64,000 nt of DNA, from assembly GCA_026874595.1 (NCBI GenBank), contig CM049316.1, forward strand, positions 77,285,676 through 77,349,675, given 5' to 3'. The notes beneath the pieces are model-generated. The model had not been told where the DNA came from and ran no database searches. It saw only the letters and a list, made by a program, of their open reading frames with translations. Every line of letters begins with the position of its first letter. The stretch's first letter is position 1. The translations under genes and the position numbers were made by a program. Shown one piece after another: positions 13,488 through 25,959 of this stretch. The stretch comes from Sipunculus nudus. Taxonomy: Eukaryota; Annelida; Sipuncula; Golfingiida; Sipunculidae.

Positions 13488-13603
13488 GAAAGAGAGAGAG
13501 AGGGAGAGAGAGAGAGAGAGAAAGATGGAGAGAGAAAGAGAAAAAGCAGAAGAGAGAGAGAGAGAGAGAGCTGGACTGCCAGAGAGAGAGAGAGAGAAAG
13601 AGA
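13488..13603. repeat. (GA)n microsatellite
   Basis: Long, slightly interrupted GA tract. It creates overlapping low-complexity frames (Arg-Glu on plus, Leu-Ser on minus) that are not genes. Confidence 0.95.
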
Positions 13604-15152
13604 GGCTCTCTGGTAATTACTGCCTGACCCAGCCTGACACAGACACTCACAGTGGCAGTAGGTCAGACCTGAAGGTGTTATGTTACTGCCCAGTACATTG
13701 CATTTATACTGACCTGATGTAAACAATGAAGACTTGGTACCTGGAAACTTGAATAAAATCTACAGTTTTTGATCAATTAGTTTCAAATTTCAGATTTTAA
13801 CAGATGAAATACTAATGTGTACATGCTGTGAAAATTAAATCCACAGCACTAACATGAAAAATTTAAATATTTATATATTTTAAATGGTATCAGGAAAAAA
13901 GAAAAGTATTCTCAACTATGAAACTAATACATGTGTTAAAATTAATCCAAGGATCAAAACACCCAATATATTATACCAGGAGCAAACTGGAGTTGGGAAT
14001 GTTTAATTTTATGAACTGAAATAAAGGATCAGCAATATAAATTTTGATTATTTAGCCAGTATCATGTAACAACTGATACAACCATGAGTTATAAGTCAAA
14101 CAAATTAAAATCTTTAATGAGCACTCTGATGAACATCCACCTTCATAGCAATACATCACTTTGTGGACACAATTAAATGTGCACTTTAATCATTGTAACC
14201 CTGGTGGTACAATACAAAATCTAAAATGTAGCATAGCCAAAAATAAAATAAAATACAGAAAATTATAACATTCATCTAGTTTATGCACCAGCTGAGGGGG
14301 GGGGGTGCAGGGCAGAGGGGATGCCTGCTAGTAGTGGCCAAGCAAAGCCAAGGCAAGCTGCCTGGGGCGGGTTACATAATGCAAGTGAAGACTGTATTAC
14401 TAGGTGGGCCAGATGTAAACAACACTTGACATGGTGTATGAAAACTTGAATAAAAGCTACTTTTTTCAAACAATTCCTTTGAAATTTCATATTTAAAAAG
14501 ATTAAATCCTTATGTATATATGCTGTGAAAATTAAATCAACAGTGCTTACAGGGAAAAAACGTGCCATTGCCAAATTTGGACAAAATTTAAGGTATTGAT
14601 TTTTTATTTATGCTAATAACTTGAAAAATTTGCAAAATTCAGATCTAATTTTGGGTAAACAATTGAATCTTGATTAAATAAAGTTATATTCCTGAAAAAA
14701 AGTCTCCAGCTTCAGCAATTCTCATGTTAAGTGAGCAAATATATTTCCTGCTTTTTAAGAAACTGCATTATATTTGGGCCCATAACTTCAAAATAATACC
14801 CAATACTAACCTAATTTTTGGTATGTGCACAGAAAATGTATGGAAAAATAGGAATACTAAATATGATCAAAAACAGATCAGTGGTTTTGATATAAGGCAG
14901 CTTTGAAGTGTAACAATGGCTTTTATTATGGAAAACAGAGGTTTTTCCTTAATATCTCGAAGGAACAAAGTCCTAATGACCCAATTTTCGGTATGGTAGG
15001 AGATTTTCGGGACATCTATTGGTATGCAGAATTTTGGATTCGTAGGTCCAAAGGTTTTAAAACGTGCCCTGTTAACGGACGGCTGGCCGGACGGACGACG
15101 GACAAAGGACCACGACTATAGCTCAGATGACTTATAGTCAGCTGAGCTAAAA

Positions 15153-15689
15153 AGCACTACTAAGCATCAATGTCAAAAGTTTATCTTTAAACTTATTTGA
15201 TTAAATAATTTATGTGAGCAGTAATGACTATATGTGTATACTTAGACTGGTAACATTTGTTTTTGCAGGTCAAACAGGAGGGGACTGAAAAGGATTTAGA
15301 GTGTGGCAAGGGTGTATATTTCCTTTCAGCCTTAATTCCCTAAAATGACAACTATCTCATATCTGACAGAACCAGGGAGTTTTAAAAATCTTATGAATAT
15401 ATTATTTTCAGTTAATAAATGTGTAAATAAACATTTATTTTGGATATTTTGTTTTCATACTTTTGTGTTTCATGTGTTTACATCCATATGACTGAATGAA
15501 GTTGATGAACCCCAGTGTGAACGAGGCCAGCTTTAATTTAAAGGAACTGCACAGTGAAGGAAGCTCACCACACACACACAGACCTTAATTACTATTGTCT
15601 ACCATAATTTCTTGTGGAATAAAGAAAAGAGTAAACACCGTTCAAAACAGACCAACAGACATAATTGAGCTACTGACAAACAGCAAAGA
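15153..15689. other. No gene recognised
   Basis: AT-rich spacer between copy 2 and the next simple-repeat block. I see nothing in it beyond a short CA run near 15570. Confidence 0.45.
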
Positions 15690-16112
15690 AGGTGCATACA
15701 CTGGACTTATATGTGAGTTATATGTCACTTATAAGGAACATATATGGCACTTATAAGGCACATATATGGCACATATATGGGAGTTATAAGGCACATATAT
15801 GGGAGTTATAAGACACATATATGGGAAATATAAGGGAGTTATAGGGGACATATATAGGAAATATATGGGAGTTATAGGGGACCTATATGTGGAAGCCTTA
15901 TAAGTGACATATAAGGCCCATAAATGTTACATATAAGGCTCCTATCCAATTTGCATATCAAATCCATATACCAGACATGTATGTGACATATATGGGTGCT
16001 ATAAGGTTGGACATAAGGGACATATATGGCACATATATGTACCTTATATATGCCATATAACTTTCACATATATGGCACTTATAAAAATTTTTCGGTAAGG
16101 GTTATAGTCAGC
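15690..16112 (+). repeat. CATATATGG / TTATAAGG repeat ending in a family 3' terminus
   Basis: About 400 bp built almost only from variants of TTATAAGGCACATATATGG and GGGAGTTATAAG. It ends with GGGTTATAGTCAGCTGAGC plus TAAAAA, the same 3' terminus as the AACAAGGGACCC family, so the block is probably part of another, divergent member. No left end is identified. Confidence 0.8.
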
Positions 16113-16986
16113 TGAGCTAAAAATTGAATTGACCCCAAGTCCATTATCAAAGATGACAAAGCAGTGTTTTAAACGTATGTCTCAGGAGAGGCATTATACA
16201 TGGCTATGCCCTGTTTCCCAATCCTAATTGATACATTCAACAAAAATACTGTTTCAAGAAACTTTATGGAGAGAACCAAACTTGAGACAACAGATGAAGA
16301 GTTCCCTAGCTTCTGTGGCATGTATGTACATTTGAATGTGATGACATTTTTTATTCCACTGCATTGGACATCTTGAGGGTGGACAAAGAAGTGGTTAACT
16401 TTACAATACCGGTATAAGAAGGATGCACGGCCTATGTTCCTCAGGCATGTCCATAACTGATAATACCAAGTCCTTGTCCCTGTACTCTCTTCTGGTTACT
16501 GATACGCTATAAGGCCCAATATATGAAGTAACTTTGAGCAAAGGAAGACCATGCAAATATTTAGAAAATACTAAAAAAGATGTAGCTTATCTTATTGAAA
16601 ATACTATTTCTTTCATGAATATGGATTGTAACCACAAGGAATCAAGAAGCTATGTGTTACCGTCAATGCTGCTGCACTAAATCATACTGGTCTTCTCTAG
16701 CATTCCCCTGCAGTGTTCTGACATTCTGGCAACAATAGAATCTGAAATGGGAGAGACAACCAAGTAATCAAGTAAAGATTATAACTCAAATTATATTAAA
16801 ATTCAGAGGAACTACTTTCAAAAATTTGATTATTATTTTATTGTTTTGATTATAATAATTCATTCTGAAGCTTCATTAGAGGTGAAAAAAGGTAACATTT
16901 TATATTTATGTTTATATATGGTTATAGATATAAAGTTGCAGATCCAGTTATTCAAAATCAGGGGGTGAGGGGGCGTTTTGTTTAAT
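16113..16986. other. No gene recognised
   Basis: About 870 bp with slightly higher complexity than its neighbours, but no frame longer than background and no domain that I recognise. It could hold a small relic that cannot be identified by eye. Confidence 0.4.
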
Positions 16987-17380
<394 letters not shown>

Positions 17381-17454
17381 TTTTCAGGCTATGAAAATTA
17401 TAAATATTTGTTTTTATTAAAGGTCTGATTCTGCACTTAGGCAACCATTTAAAA

Positions 17455-20075
17455 ACAAGGGACCTATGGGTCACGACGCTCAGCTGTTAATAATGATGAT
17501 AAAAAAATATTATTTAGAAATGAGGCACATGCTGGTTTTGTGTGGTAATAAATATAAGCTGTATTATGAGTTGTTGTTGTTTAGCTTATGTATGATTTTG
17601 ATAGTACCTTTGGAGACAGGGAAGAGGATTGATTTCATTTATTTTATAAACAATTGGAGTACTATTGTCACACAGATTTTGACTTGGCCATATAACTTAT
17701 AAGCAGAACATATAATATAAGAGTTTAACTATTTATTAAAAAAAATTACAAATATTGTCCCAAATATAATTTTTATTAAAAATAATGAGAGAATCGTATG
17801 ATTTTTAAAATGAAATATAACTGAAATGATTATTAAAATAATATTAAAGAATATATTCATGAATGCATTCATAAATATATTTGGAAAGTATTTGCACTGG
17901 TATTCATATACTTTCATTTTTACCTGAATTCCCATTCTTTATGCAAGAAATTTTATAATGGAGTACATAATCATATTCGTATTTAAATACAATTACAAAG
18001 TATTTGCACCATGTCTGGTATTTATTCAATTTTCACCAAACAATGATGTTGAGAATCCAGAATATACAAAATTCACACATTTAAATAATGATCATAAGTA
18101 CCTGGTTTTATGGCTTTTATTTATATTAAAAAATAACTGTAAAAAATTCATTTTGGACTAATTTCACATCAATGTACACACTAGACACAGTAGGAATCTA
18201 GATTAATATTATCAACTGCATCTTTGTCTATCATTAATTTCCTTCATATGATCCCTAATGATTAGTAATGAATAATATGATTTACTTCTTTATCATTAAA
18301 ATTGAACTGAAAAATGCCATAGGTGACTGCATGGTGTTTTTTGGAATATGTGACATTCTACCCATCGATACAAGATTCTTATATCATCAGTAACTGCAAG
18401 TTAATTTCCTGTTATTATAAACTAACAAATTCCTTTTCTATTTTTCTTTAATTTGTTATTAAAAACCAATAAAAATTTATTAATTTGTTGTTTATTGTTA
18501 TGTTGTTGGTTAAAACTACTAGATGAGTTGGGTTGGACACCTGGATCAACTGTGGCTGGCCATAAGCTGCCTGGATTCCTGTATGCCTCGCCTCAAGCGT
18601 GCATAATTTGATGAAAGGTCAACAAGGTCAACATACAGGTGACTCAAGAGGGGCTGGAGAGAGCCAAAGTCTGACAGGGTCTCATAAAAAACATTAATAA
18701 AAGCTACAATTTTTGGCCAATTTCTTTCAGCTTTCTAAACTAAAAAGCTGAAATCCTTATGTGTGCATGATATGAAAATTTTATCAACAGTGCTCACGGG
18801 AAACAAACGTGCCATGGTCACAGTTGGGCAAAATTTAAGGTACTAATTTTATATTTATACTAATAACTTATAAAATTTGAAAAATTCAGAACTAATTTTG
18901 GGTATTCAATTGAATCTTGATTAAATAATGTTACATCCCTGACAAAAAAATCTCTAGCAATGCCCTTGTTAAGGGAGTAAATATATTTCTTGATTTTTTA
19001 CAAAGTGCATTATATTTGGGCCCATAACTTAAAACAATTACGCAATACTGAAATCATTCTGGGATGTGCATAGAGAATGAAAAATATGTATATTGTTTAT
19101 GATTAAAGTCAGATCAGTGGTTTTGATATTAGGCAGTCTTGAAGTGTAACAATGGGTTTTTAATGGAAAAATGAAGTTTTTCATTAATATCTTGAAGGTA
19201 TTAAGTCCTTGTGACCAAATTCTTGGCATGGTAGGGGATTTTGGAGACATCTAACTGTATACTGAATTTAAGGAACTTAGAGCTGAAGCTGGGGAGCTGA
19301 GCTTTTGCAAACTGCATAACACTAGCTTGATGTAAACAATATGTTATAAGGTGCTTGAAAACTTGATTAAAATCTACAGTTTTTGATCAACTGGTTTCAA
19401 ATTTTTGGTGTTAACAGTTGAAATGCTAACAAAAACATGCTGTGAAAATTAAATCCACAGTACTTACAGGAAAAAAACGTGCCATGGTCAAAGTTGGGCA
19501 AAATTTAAGGTACCAATTTTTTATTTTTATTAATATTTTAAAAAATTTAAAAGATTTTCATCTAATTTTGGGTATACAATTTAATTTTGATTAATTAAAG
19601 TTATATTACTGGAAAAAAGGTCCACAGCTTTAACATTTTTTGTGTTAAGTGATCAAATATCTTTCCTTATTTTTTTCAAAATGCATTATGTTTGGGCCGA
19701 GAACTTTTTAAAATTAAATAATACAGACATAATTTCTGGCATGTTCATAGAAACTATATAGAGGAATATTTATGGTAAATATGAGGAAAAACAGATGAGT
19801 GGTTTTGATATTAGGCAGTCCTAAAGTGTGAAAATAGGTTTTTAATAAAAAATTGAGGTTTTTCCTTAATTTCTCAAAGGAACAAAGTTGCAAAGACCCA
19901 GTTTTCGGCTTGGTAGGAGATCTTGGGGACATCTAACATTATGCCGAATTTTGGATTCCTAGGTCTTACGGTTTCAAAACGTGCCACATCTACGGACGGA
20001 CGGACGGACAGACGGACAGACGACGGACAATGGACCACGACTATAGCTCAGATGACTTATAGTCAGCTGAGCTAA
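17455..20075 (+). mobile_element. Copy 3 of the AACAAGGGACCC family
   Basis: The left end is AACAAGGGACCTATGGGTCA plus CGACGCTCAGCTG, and the right end is CTTATAGTCAGCTGAGCTAA. The left 1 kb is AT-rich with no recognised gene. The right part holds two body copies in the same orientation. The first (about 18695-19275) is truncated at its 3' side. The second (about 19365-20075) is complete, with AACGTGCCATGGTC, TTTCTCAAAGGAACAAAGTT and a GGACGGACGGACAGACGG tract. There is no visible transposase. Confidence 0.62.
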
Positions 20076-20363
20076 TGAGAAGCTTATTCCCAATCATGGA
20101 CAGGATTATACAAACTGAAGCATACTATTATAAGATGAAAACACTATATTACAGGTATATTTAAAAAGATTTGTTTGCATTACAGCCCTGTAGCTAGATG
20201 TTATGATACTGGCAAAGAGCAGACTGTTCACTGAATTCAACCGAACTTGACTGAAAATTGACTAAAATTGACTAAAACTGACTGAAATTGACCGAAAGTG
20301 ATCATTGACCTTAATTTCATCAAATGCACTGTTGCATAGTTTATCACTACTAATTTTGATTTG

Positions 20364-20408
20364 TTTTGACGAATATTGATACGTACGTAGTATCAATATT
20401 CTTCAAAA
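20364..20408. repeat. 19-bp stem hairpin
   Basis: TTTTGACGAATATTGATAC and GTATCAATATTCTTCAAAA are inverted repeats, 18 of 19 paired, around the 7-base loop GTACGTA. The hairpin is subterminal in the candidate 20.2-23.25 kb element. It may be a transposase-binding or fold-back end feature, which is inference. Confidence 0.9.
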
Positions 20409-21189
20409 GACCAATTTATGAGAGCATTAAATTCAGGCAAGAAACTGAAAGGGCAGGGGTTTTAGATTTTCTTTCACAGAGACTATTTTAAAGAATCAAT
20501 CATTTTTATTCTTATGTTTCTTCAGACAGATAATGTCAATTTTATTTTAAATTTAATATTGTAAAATAAATTATAAGTGTTTGTGGAGTCTATAAATGTG
20601 TTCAGATAATGGCTAAATGTCCAATGTATAGATTATTTGCATTTGACAGGTTCCTCTCAAATTAATATGTGTGTGTGTGTGTGTGTGTGAAGGGAAGTCA
20701 GCTTGAAATGAAAATCATAAATCAAAAGGAATATTATCATTTTTAACCAATTGTATGTCAGTGTGCACAAAATATATTTAAAATAAATGGTCATGCAGTA
20801 CATGTTGCAAACTGCATGTTACACTGTTGGATTTCATAACCAAACTAATATGTTGGAGAGAAAATTATTTAATATAATGAGTCTAATGGTACGTTTGGTT
20901 ATTTGGCAGAAAGACAGTTAGTATTAAGTTAAGAGTCCTTCTTTATTTAAAAAAATTAATATTGAAGTATTATAGTAAAATATTATAAGTTGACAGCATA
21001 TTGCTGTTCAGATGAAATGCCTAGCATATATAAAAGCAGGTGTAACAGACTGCTTAAAACACATGAGCAGCAGTACATGACCTGGGGTGGTTTCCATGTT
21101 TATCCTGACCTGAGCAGGGAATCATGATTATCACCAGATATATCTTAGTTCTATAAATGCTAAAAATAGAAAAAGAAATGTTTATTTGG

Positions 21190-21246
21190 CATTTTCTGAA
21201 ATTTTACAAAAAGCGCTGAGTGCTGTGACCAATGGGTCCCTTGTTT
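21190..21246 (-). repeat. Reversed 5' end of the AACAAGGGACCC family
   Basis: On the minus strand this reads AACAAGGGACCCATTGGTCA then CAGCACTCAGC. A partner 3' end is not found to the left, so this is a solo or truncated end. Confidence 0.7.
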
Positions 21247-21559
21247 TTAATGTATTTTTCAGGGTTTGCAGGTTTTACCCACTACTAAGGGTTGGCACAA
21301 TCTTCCTGGAGGGAAGGGAAGGGATGGAAAGAAATATTTTCTTTCGGAAGGGAAGAAATACTTTCTTCCCACAATTTCTTCCCAGGGAAGAAATAAGATT
21401 CACAACATACCTGTATTTCACGTTGTTCAAATGTCATTTTGGCTTGTTATATCAGTGCAAATCAGAATGATTGATTTCACACCCTTTGGTAAATAAAGGA
21501 CATGCAAACAAACCATGTGGATGTGACTGGTGTGTCATTTCATTATGGGGCTGGATGAT

Positions 21560-21895
21560 ATAGTCTTCAGCTGAGTAATCAAGATGAATTCAACTTGAGT
21601 CCACTCAGTCCATTGGTGTTGTTGTTGCTGAAGGCTTGTCTTGAGCTGTGTGATTAGGATGAACTCAAAATGAGTACATACCCTTCAGGGGTGGAAGTCG
21701 GCTTGTACAGTTGAGCTGGTTTTTAGTTAAGTAATAAGGATGAACTCAACTTTAGTTCATAACCATCAGGGGTGGAGGTCGGCTTGAACAGTTGAGCTGG
21801 TTTTTAGTTAAGTAATTTGGATGAACTCAACATTAGTTTATACCCTTCAGGGGTGGAGGTCGGCTTGTACAGTTGAGCTGATCTTTAGCTTAGTA
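21560..21895. repeat. 82-bp tandem repeat, about four copies
   Basis: GATGAACTCAA recurs at 21657, 21739 and 21820 with an older copy before them. Each unit also has CTTCAGGGGTGGAGGTCGGC and CAGTTGAGCTGGTTTTTAG. The array lies inside the AGGGTTGGCA element. Confidence 0.85.
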
Positions 21896-21969
21896 ACTGG
21901 CAGTCCAGCCATGTCTTCTGGTAGCTCACCTACTCCATCCAACTTATCAAGGTCATCAACTCGACACAG

Positions 21970-22330
21970 GCCTACCAGCTTCTGTGGCTCAGGAGTAGAG
22001 TTCAGGACTCGAAGCCGGGAGATCATGAGTTTGAATCTAAGCCAGGCGGTGAGATGTATCACGGTTGGCTCCCACCCAGGGTTAGCGCTCTGAAAGCTAA
22101 ATGGGGAGACTTTGCCTAACAGTCATGTTTCACTGAAAAATGAGTGCACCTTTCGGGGGTTCCTTGGTGTTGTGACCAAGCAATGGGGATGACAAACACC
22201 AAGGACCCGCAGGAGTGTTACACCGAGCCCTGTTGACACCAGGATAACTGGGTATAAGCCCCTGTCATGTAGTCCAGAATAGAACTCTGCAGATGTACTT
22301 AGTAATAGTTAAGCAAGCATAAGAAGGTTA
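21970..22330 (+). mobile_element. tRNA-derived SINE
   Basis: The head resembles a tRNA. An A-box-like TGGCTCAGGAGTAG starts near 21985 and a B-box-like GTTTGAATC near 22028, about 44 bp apart as in tRNA promoters. The tail contains TGTTTCACTG, GAGTGCACCTTTCGGGGGTT and CCTTGGTG, which recurs in the inverted pair at 45.3 and 45.7 kb. Pol III transcription would be the expected mode. The exact 3' end is not resolved and the family name is unknown to me. Confidence 0.7.
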
Positions 22331-23222
22331 CCTCCACCAAATAAAAAATGTAAAAAAAAACTCCACTGGACAGCAGCAGCGAGTTATAGATTTGTTGGCA
22401 AAGCGTAACCATGAGTACATCACAGCTGCCATACAGCCTTCAGACAAAGTCTGCACCATATCCAGCTTTCTACTTCTCAGCTATGTCTTTGCCTGCTGTA
22501 TTCTGGTAAATGGGAATAAAGAATGGGAGCCCTACTCTTACTGCAGGGTTTGCGGAGTTAGTATTGAACCTCCACACAGCATATGCATCCTCCATATCCA
22601 TAAAATGGGCTGTCTCAATCATGGGTATGGTTCAGTCAAAACTTCGAAAAGGTTCATTGTGGAACATACAAACAAGCTTGTATTTACTTACAGGATGCTG
22701 CGTAGAAACCATGTTTTGGACTATTGGATTCACTGTGTTCTATGAAATATAAGTCTAAACTATCTGAGTGTGTAAATATTGAACAACAATGTGTGCTTAA
22801 TGAACAACTGATATATATTATTAAGTGGTTCTCTGTATATATGCTTATTTACTATGTTATATATTATTAATAAAAGGTTGTGGGAACCTGTGGGAAAAAG
22901 AGTTTCTTCCCTGACTTTTTTTTCTTCCCAGAAATTTCCTTTTCTTCCCTGAGAAGGGGAAAACACCTATCTTCCCAACAGGTTTGCCAACCCTGTACTT
23001 AGTACAATGGTAAAAACCTGGGTTTAACCCAGGTTGGGGAAATAAGTTTTACCTGGGTTTTACCAAAGTTTTCATAAAAAATCTCATCAAAGTTTAAATA
23101 AAATGCTCTTATATTCTCATACTCGATGAAAATTGACACAGGTAACATGTAAACAGGTAAACAACCAATTCATTTAATGTTTTTATCATGGTCAATTTCG
23201 GTCAATTTTACTCCATTTCAGT

Positions 23223-23255
23223 GAATAGTCTGTCCAAGCCAAGGACAGACTATTC
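23223..23255. repeat. Perfect 13-bp hairpin
   Basis: GAATAGTCTGTCC and GGACAGACTATTC pair perfectly around a 7-base loop (AAGCCAA). The hairpin overlaps the right edge of the candidate 20.2-23.25 kb element. Confidence 0.93.
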
Positions 23256-24541
23256 TGTTCTACCTAGCCCTAGCACCTGTGCTCTCTTACTACGCTAAGC
23301 TGTGCAGGAGCCCTAGAAGATGATTTGAGGAAACTTGCGACATTACACATGACAATTAAATTCTGATATTTCGTCTAAAAATGTTGTATTTGTTAGGAAA
23401 TAAAGATATTCCAATCAAATATGCATATAACATACCACTTAGACAGTGTTTGTCCACTTCAAATGTAGATTAAAAGAATATGTATTATCCTAATAAACGG
23501 TGATACACAGGGAACGATGTGTGCTCTGGGTTTTCCCCCAGCTACAGCCGCCTGTGTAACCAGTGGTAACGGGCCGTGTTGGCTCAGCGGGCAAAGGTCT
23601 GGCAGTTCATTGTTTCAGATTCTGAGACAGTTGCAAGGGTTGCAAAGTTTTAAAAGTGAGTCTTGTTTACATACTTAAACATAATATTTATCTGAATTTC
23701 TTGGTCATTCGAATAAAGTATATCTCCCTTAGATTACTTACAGTTTCCTTGTCATAAACGCAATATTTGATTTTACACGATTTTTTTTCCGACAAGGGTT
23801 TGAAGTTCTCCAGTTTACTCTGAAGCTTTTTATGCGGTATCCAGAGTCCTGGATACCGCAGCATTTAATGCAGTTATGTTCTACCCTGCACTTCTAGGGA
23901 TATGGTCTTTGACTATGTCCGGGTTGGCTATAATTGCCCTAAACCTTTGTGGTGGAATCAACAACTAGGATTCTCCTTTCATGCGTAATTGTTTATGCAG
24001 ACAGCTAGCAGCGCGAATTGGAATATTTTGTCTTTGGACGAGGCAATCTAAACCAAAGACATACATTCATAAAACTAGACCTGAGCGATAATAAAAGATC
24101 TAAGAAACTTTCTTATCATATGGTCATTATTACTCAATTTGAAGAGAAATATTTTTATGGGTTTTCGCATACCTAAGAAAACAGTGATGTGCCTGAAGAC
24201 ATTAGCTGGTTACATTGGCCTAGATGGGCCTACTGTCATTATATACTTACCGAAGGCGCTAACGACCACATCCTGCCTGCCCGCAGATTCATATTTCCCG
24301 CCAACACAAAGTAAATGCCGAAATCGTAACCTCCTATCATTTCAAAATATTTTCTTTTAAACTTGGACGATAGGTGCTTTGAAACTTTTTACCCGCCAAA
24401 TTCACAAGTTTGTTACGCCTGTAGACATGGGTAGGAAAATATATATGAAAAAGTGTCAGGTTCATTTTATTTATCGTCTATTTATGAGCCACCTTCCCCA
24501 GATGGAACCACTCTCCACATCATGAATAATGACTTAGAATG

Positions 24542-24573
<32 letters not shown>

Positions 24574-25712
24574 CTCGTTGTCCATGCAATCACATAAATT
24601 ATAGCAACAGGTTATAAGTAAAAAAGTCATATGTATTGTATTTAATAAAGTCCCCCCCCCCTTATAAATAGGCCTATGTCTGATCTATATGAACTTTTTT
24701 TTATAAGAGCAAAATATGGATGTCATATATAAGCGGAAATGTGCCATATACGAAACAATAAAAAAATTATCTTCATTTTGAGAGGAGGCTAGCAACACAC
24801 AGTGACACATAGGCCTTCATCAAACATTGGTTGTGTATTACGTCCACAATTAAGGAAAATTATGTTCAAATATACATCACTGAGTGCTGGTATAGACCAT
24901 AAAGTTATATAAATAAAGTGTCAACTTATCTTAAAGTTAGGGTTGGGGAATTGAATCAGGTGTAATGTTTTAAAAATAAGATATATTATGTTTCCAGTTT
25001 AGGTTTAATTAATTCTAATCCAGATTTAGCTTTATAATATATAAATCATTAAAAGTTTTTCTTAAAAATAAATGACATTTTCAGACTAAATTTAATAAAA
25101 TTATACTATAAATACTGTCATGAAGCACTACAGCGATTTTTAACAAACATTTAATTTTTCAACAAGGACAATGACACACGAACATGACATAAGACAAAGA
25201 TACCCTTGTTACAAATAAAACCAGAACTAAAAATAAGACAGCAGACAACTAACTGAAAAGCATTATATGACAACAAAAGTCATAAATGAACTTACCAATT
25301 CATTATTGACAAAATTTCACTCATAGTCTCCAAGGATTGATTTGCTACAAAATTTCATTAATACACATGATATAAAGACATATGCCTTCAGATAAACTGT
25401 TATATCTGTAACAAACACAAAAAAAACCCTTAAAATAGATTACAAACTGTTATTTCAGTAACTCAAGTGGATAATCTTCCCAGTTTCTCACTAATTTTCC
25501 TCATTAAATCATATAATCTCATATTTTGTGAAATGTATAACACATAACCTGCATATTATGTATTATGTATGTATATTTCTCTATGTGTCACAGGTTGCTT
25601 TTGTGTCAGCAGATAAAAATTCCTTAACAACAGTCTCCAGACACAATTAAAACAAAAAATGATGTTGAATAATTGGTAATGGATACATTACTTTTATGTC
25701 AAATAAATATTT
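23256..25712. other. No confident gene; two small structures
   Basis: Moderately complex sequence without a recognised exon. It holds a perfect 12-bp hairpin with a 4-base loop at 23833-23860 (TGCGGTATCCAG / CTGGATACCGCA). A lone A-box-like GGCTCAGCGGGC lies at 23581 without a convincing B-box. A CA microsatellite lies at 24544-24573 and a C10 run at 24652. A 73-codon frame at 24139 has no motif. Confidence 0.5.
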
Positions 25713-25815
25713 CTCTCTCACTCTCTCTCTCTCTCTCTCATGGTAAACTGAACTATGGAACCAAGCCTATAACCATAGTTATTAATAGGATATATATATA
25801 TATATATATATATAG
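25713..25815. repeat. (TC)n and (TA)n microsatellites
   Basis: A TC tract near 25713-25740 and a TA tract near 25790-25815, separated by unique sequence. Confidence 0.95.
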
Positions 25816-25959
25816 TTGTTTTTGTGTGGTTTGTACAATAGATTAAATGACATCCATTGGGGATTTTTTTTTTTAAATTGCATGTAAAATTACAAAAAAT
25901 TGGAATTTTTACATATAACATGCATATTACAAAAATCATCCATACAGACTCAATATTGG

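Larger units (their letters stand above)
12129..15152 (+). mobile_element. Copy 2 of the AACAAGGGACCC family, about 3 kb
   Basis: The left end is AACAAGGGACCCATGGGTCA plus CGGCGCTCAGCTGA, and the right end is ATAGTCAGCTGAGCTAAAAA. The interior differs from copy 1. It holds a LINE endonuclease relic, a GA microsatellite, a partial body copy near 13765-13860, a G10 run at 14296, and one full body from about 14450. This body has AACGTGCC, ATATCTCGAAGGAACAAAGT and GGACGGACGACGGAC. Segments headed CATCTAGTTTAT (13420 and 14273) lead into body copies, so the interior appears composite. No transposase seen. Confidence 0.6.
21288..22995. mobile_element. Inverted-repeat element, AGGGTTGGCA ends
   Basis: The left end is AGGGTTGGCACAATCTTCC with GGGAAGAAATA-type runs. 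The minus strand from 22995 reads CAGGGTTGGCAAACCTGTTG followed by several GGGAAGAAA runs. The ends are thus inverted and purine-rich. The flanks TACTA and TACTTA are similar but not a clean duplication. Inside are an 82-bp tandem repeat, a SINE, and frames near 22392-22752 with a hydrophobic stretch (LYLLTGCCVETMFWTIGF) that I do not recognise. The superfamily is unassigned. Confidence 0.55.
20219..23250. mobile_element. Candidate 3-kb inverted-repeat element
   Basis: The left edge reads CAGACTGTTCACTGAA followed by tandem ATTGACTAAA / ATTGACCGAAA phrases. The minus strand from 23250 reads CAGACTATTCACTGAA followed by ATTGACCGAAATTGACC. These are imperfect inverted ends enclosing other insertions: a reversed family end at 21.2 kb and the 21288-22995 element. 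No transposase is seen and no target duplication could be confirmed. Confidence 0.5.

Noticed and set aside
13391-13726. Overlapping Leu-Ser and Arg-Glu frames
   Set aside because: They come from the GA microsatellite.
21821-22093. 90-codon plus frame and 71-codon minus frame
   Set aside because: They overlap the 82-bp repeat and the SINE head; no coding features.
22392-22752. Possible membrane protein exon
   Set aside because: One hydrophobic stretch but no recognised family, and it lies inside an inverted-repeat element; kept only as a note there.
23576-23650. tRNA or SINE head
   Set aside because: A good A-box-like GGCTCAGCGGGC is present, but no B-box at the right distance.
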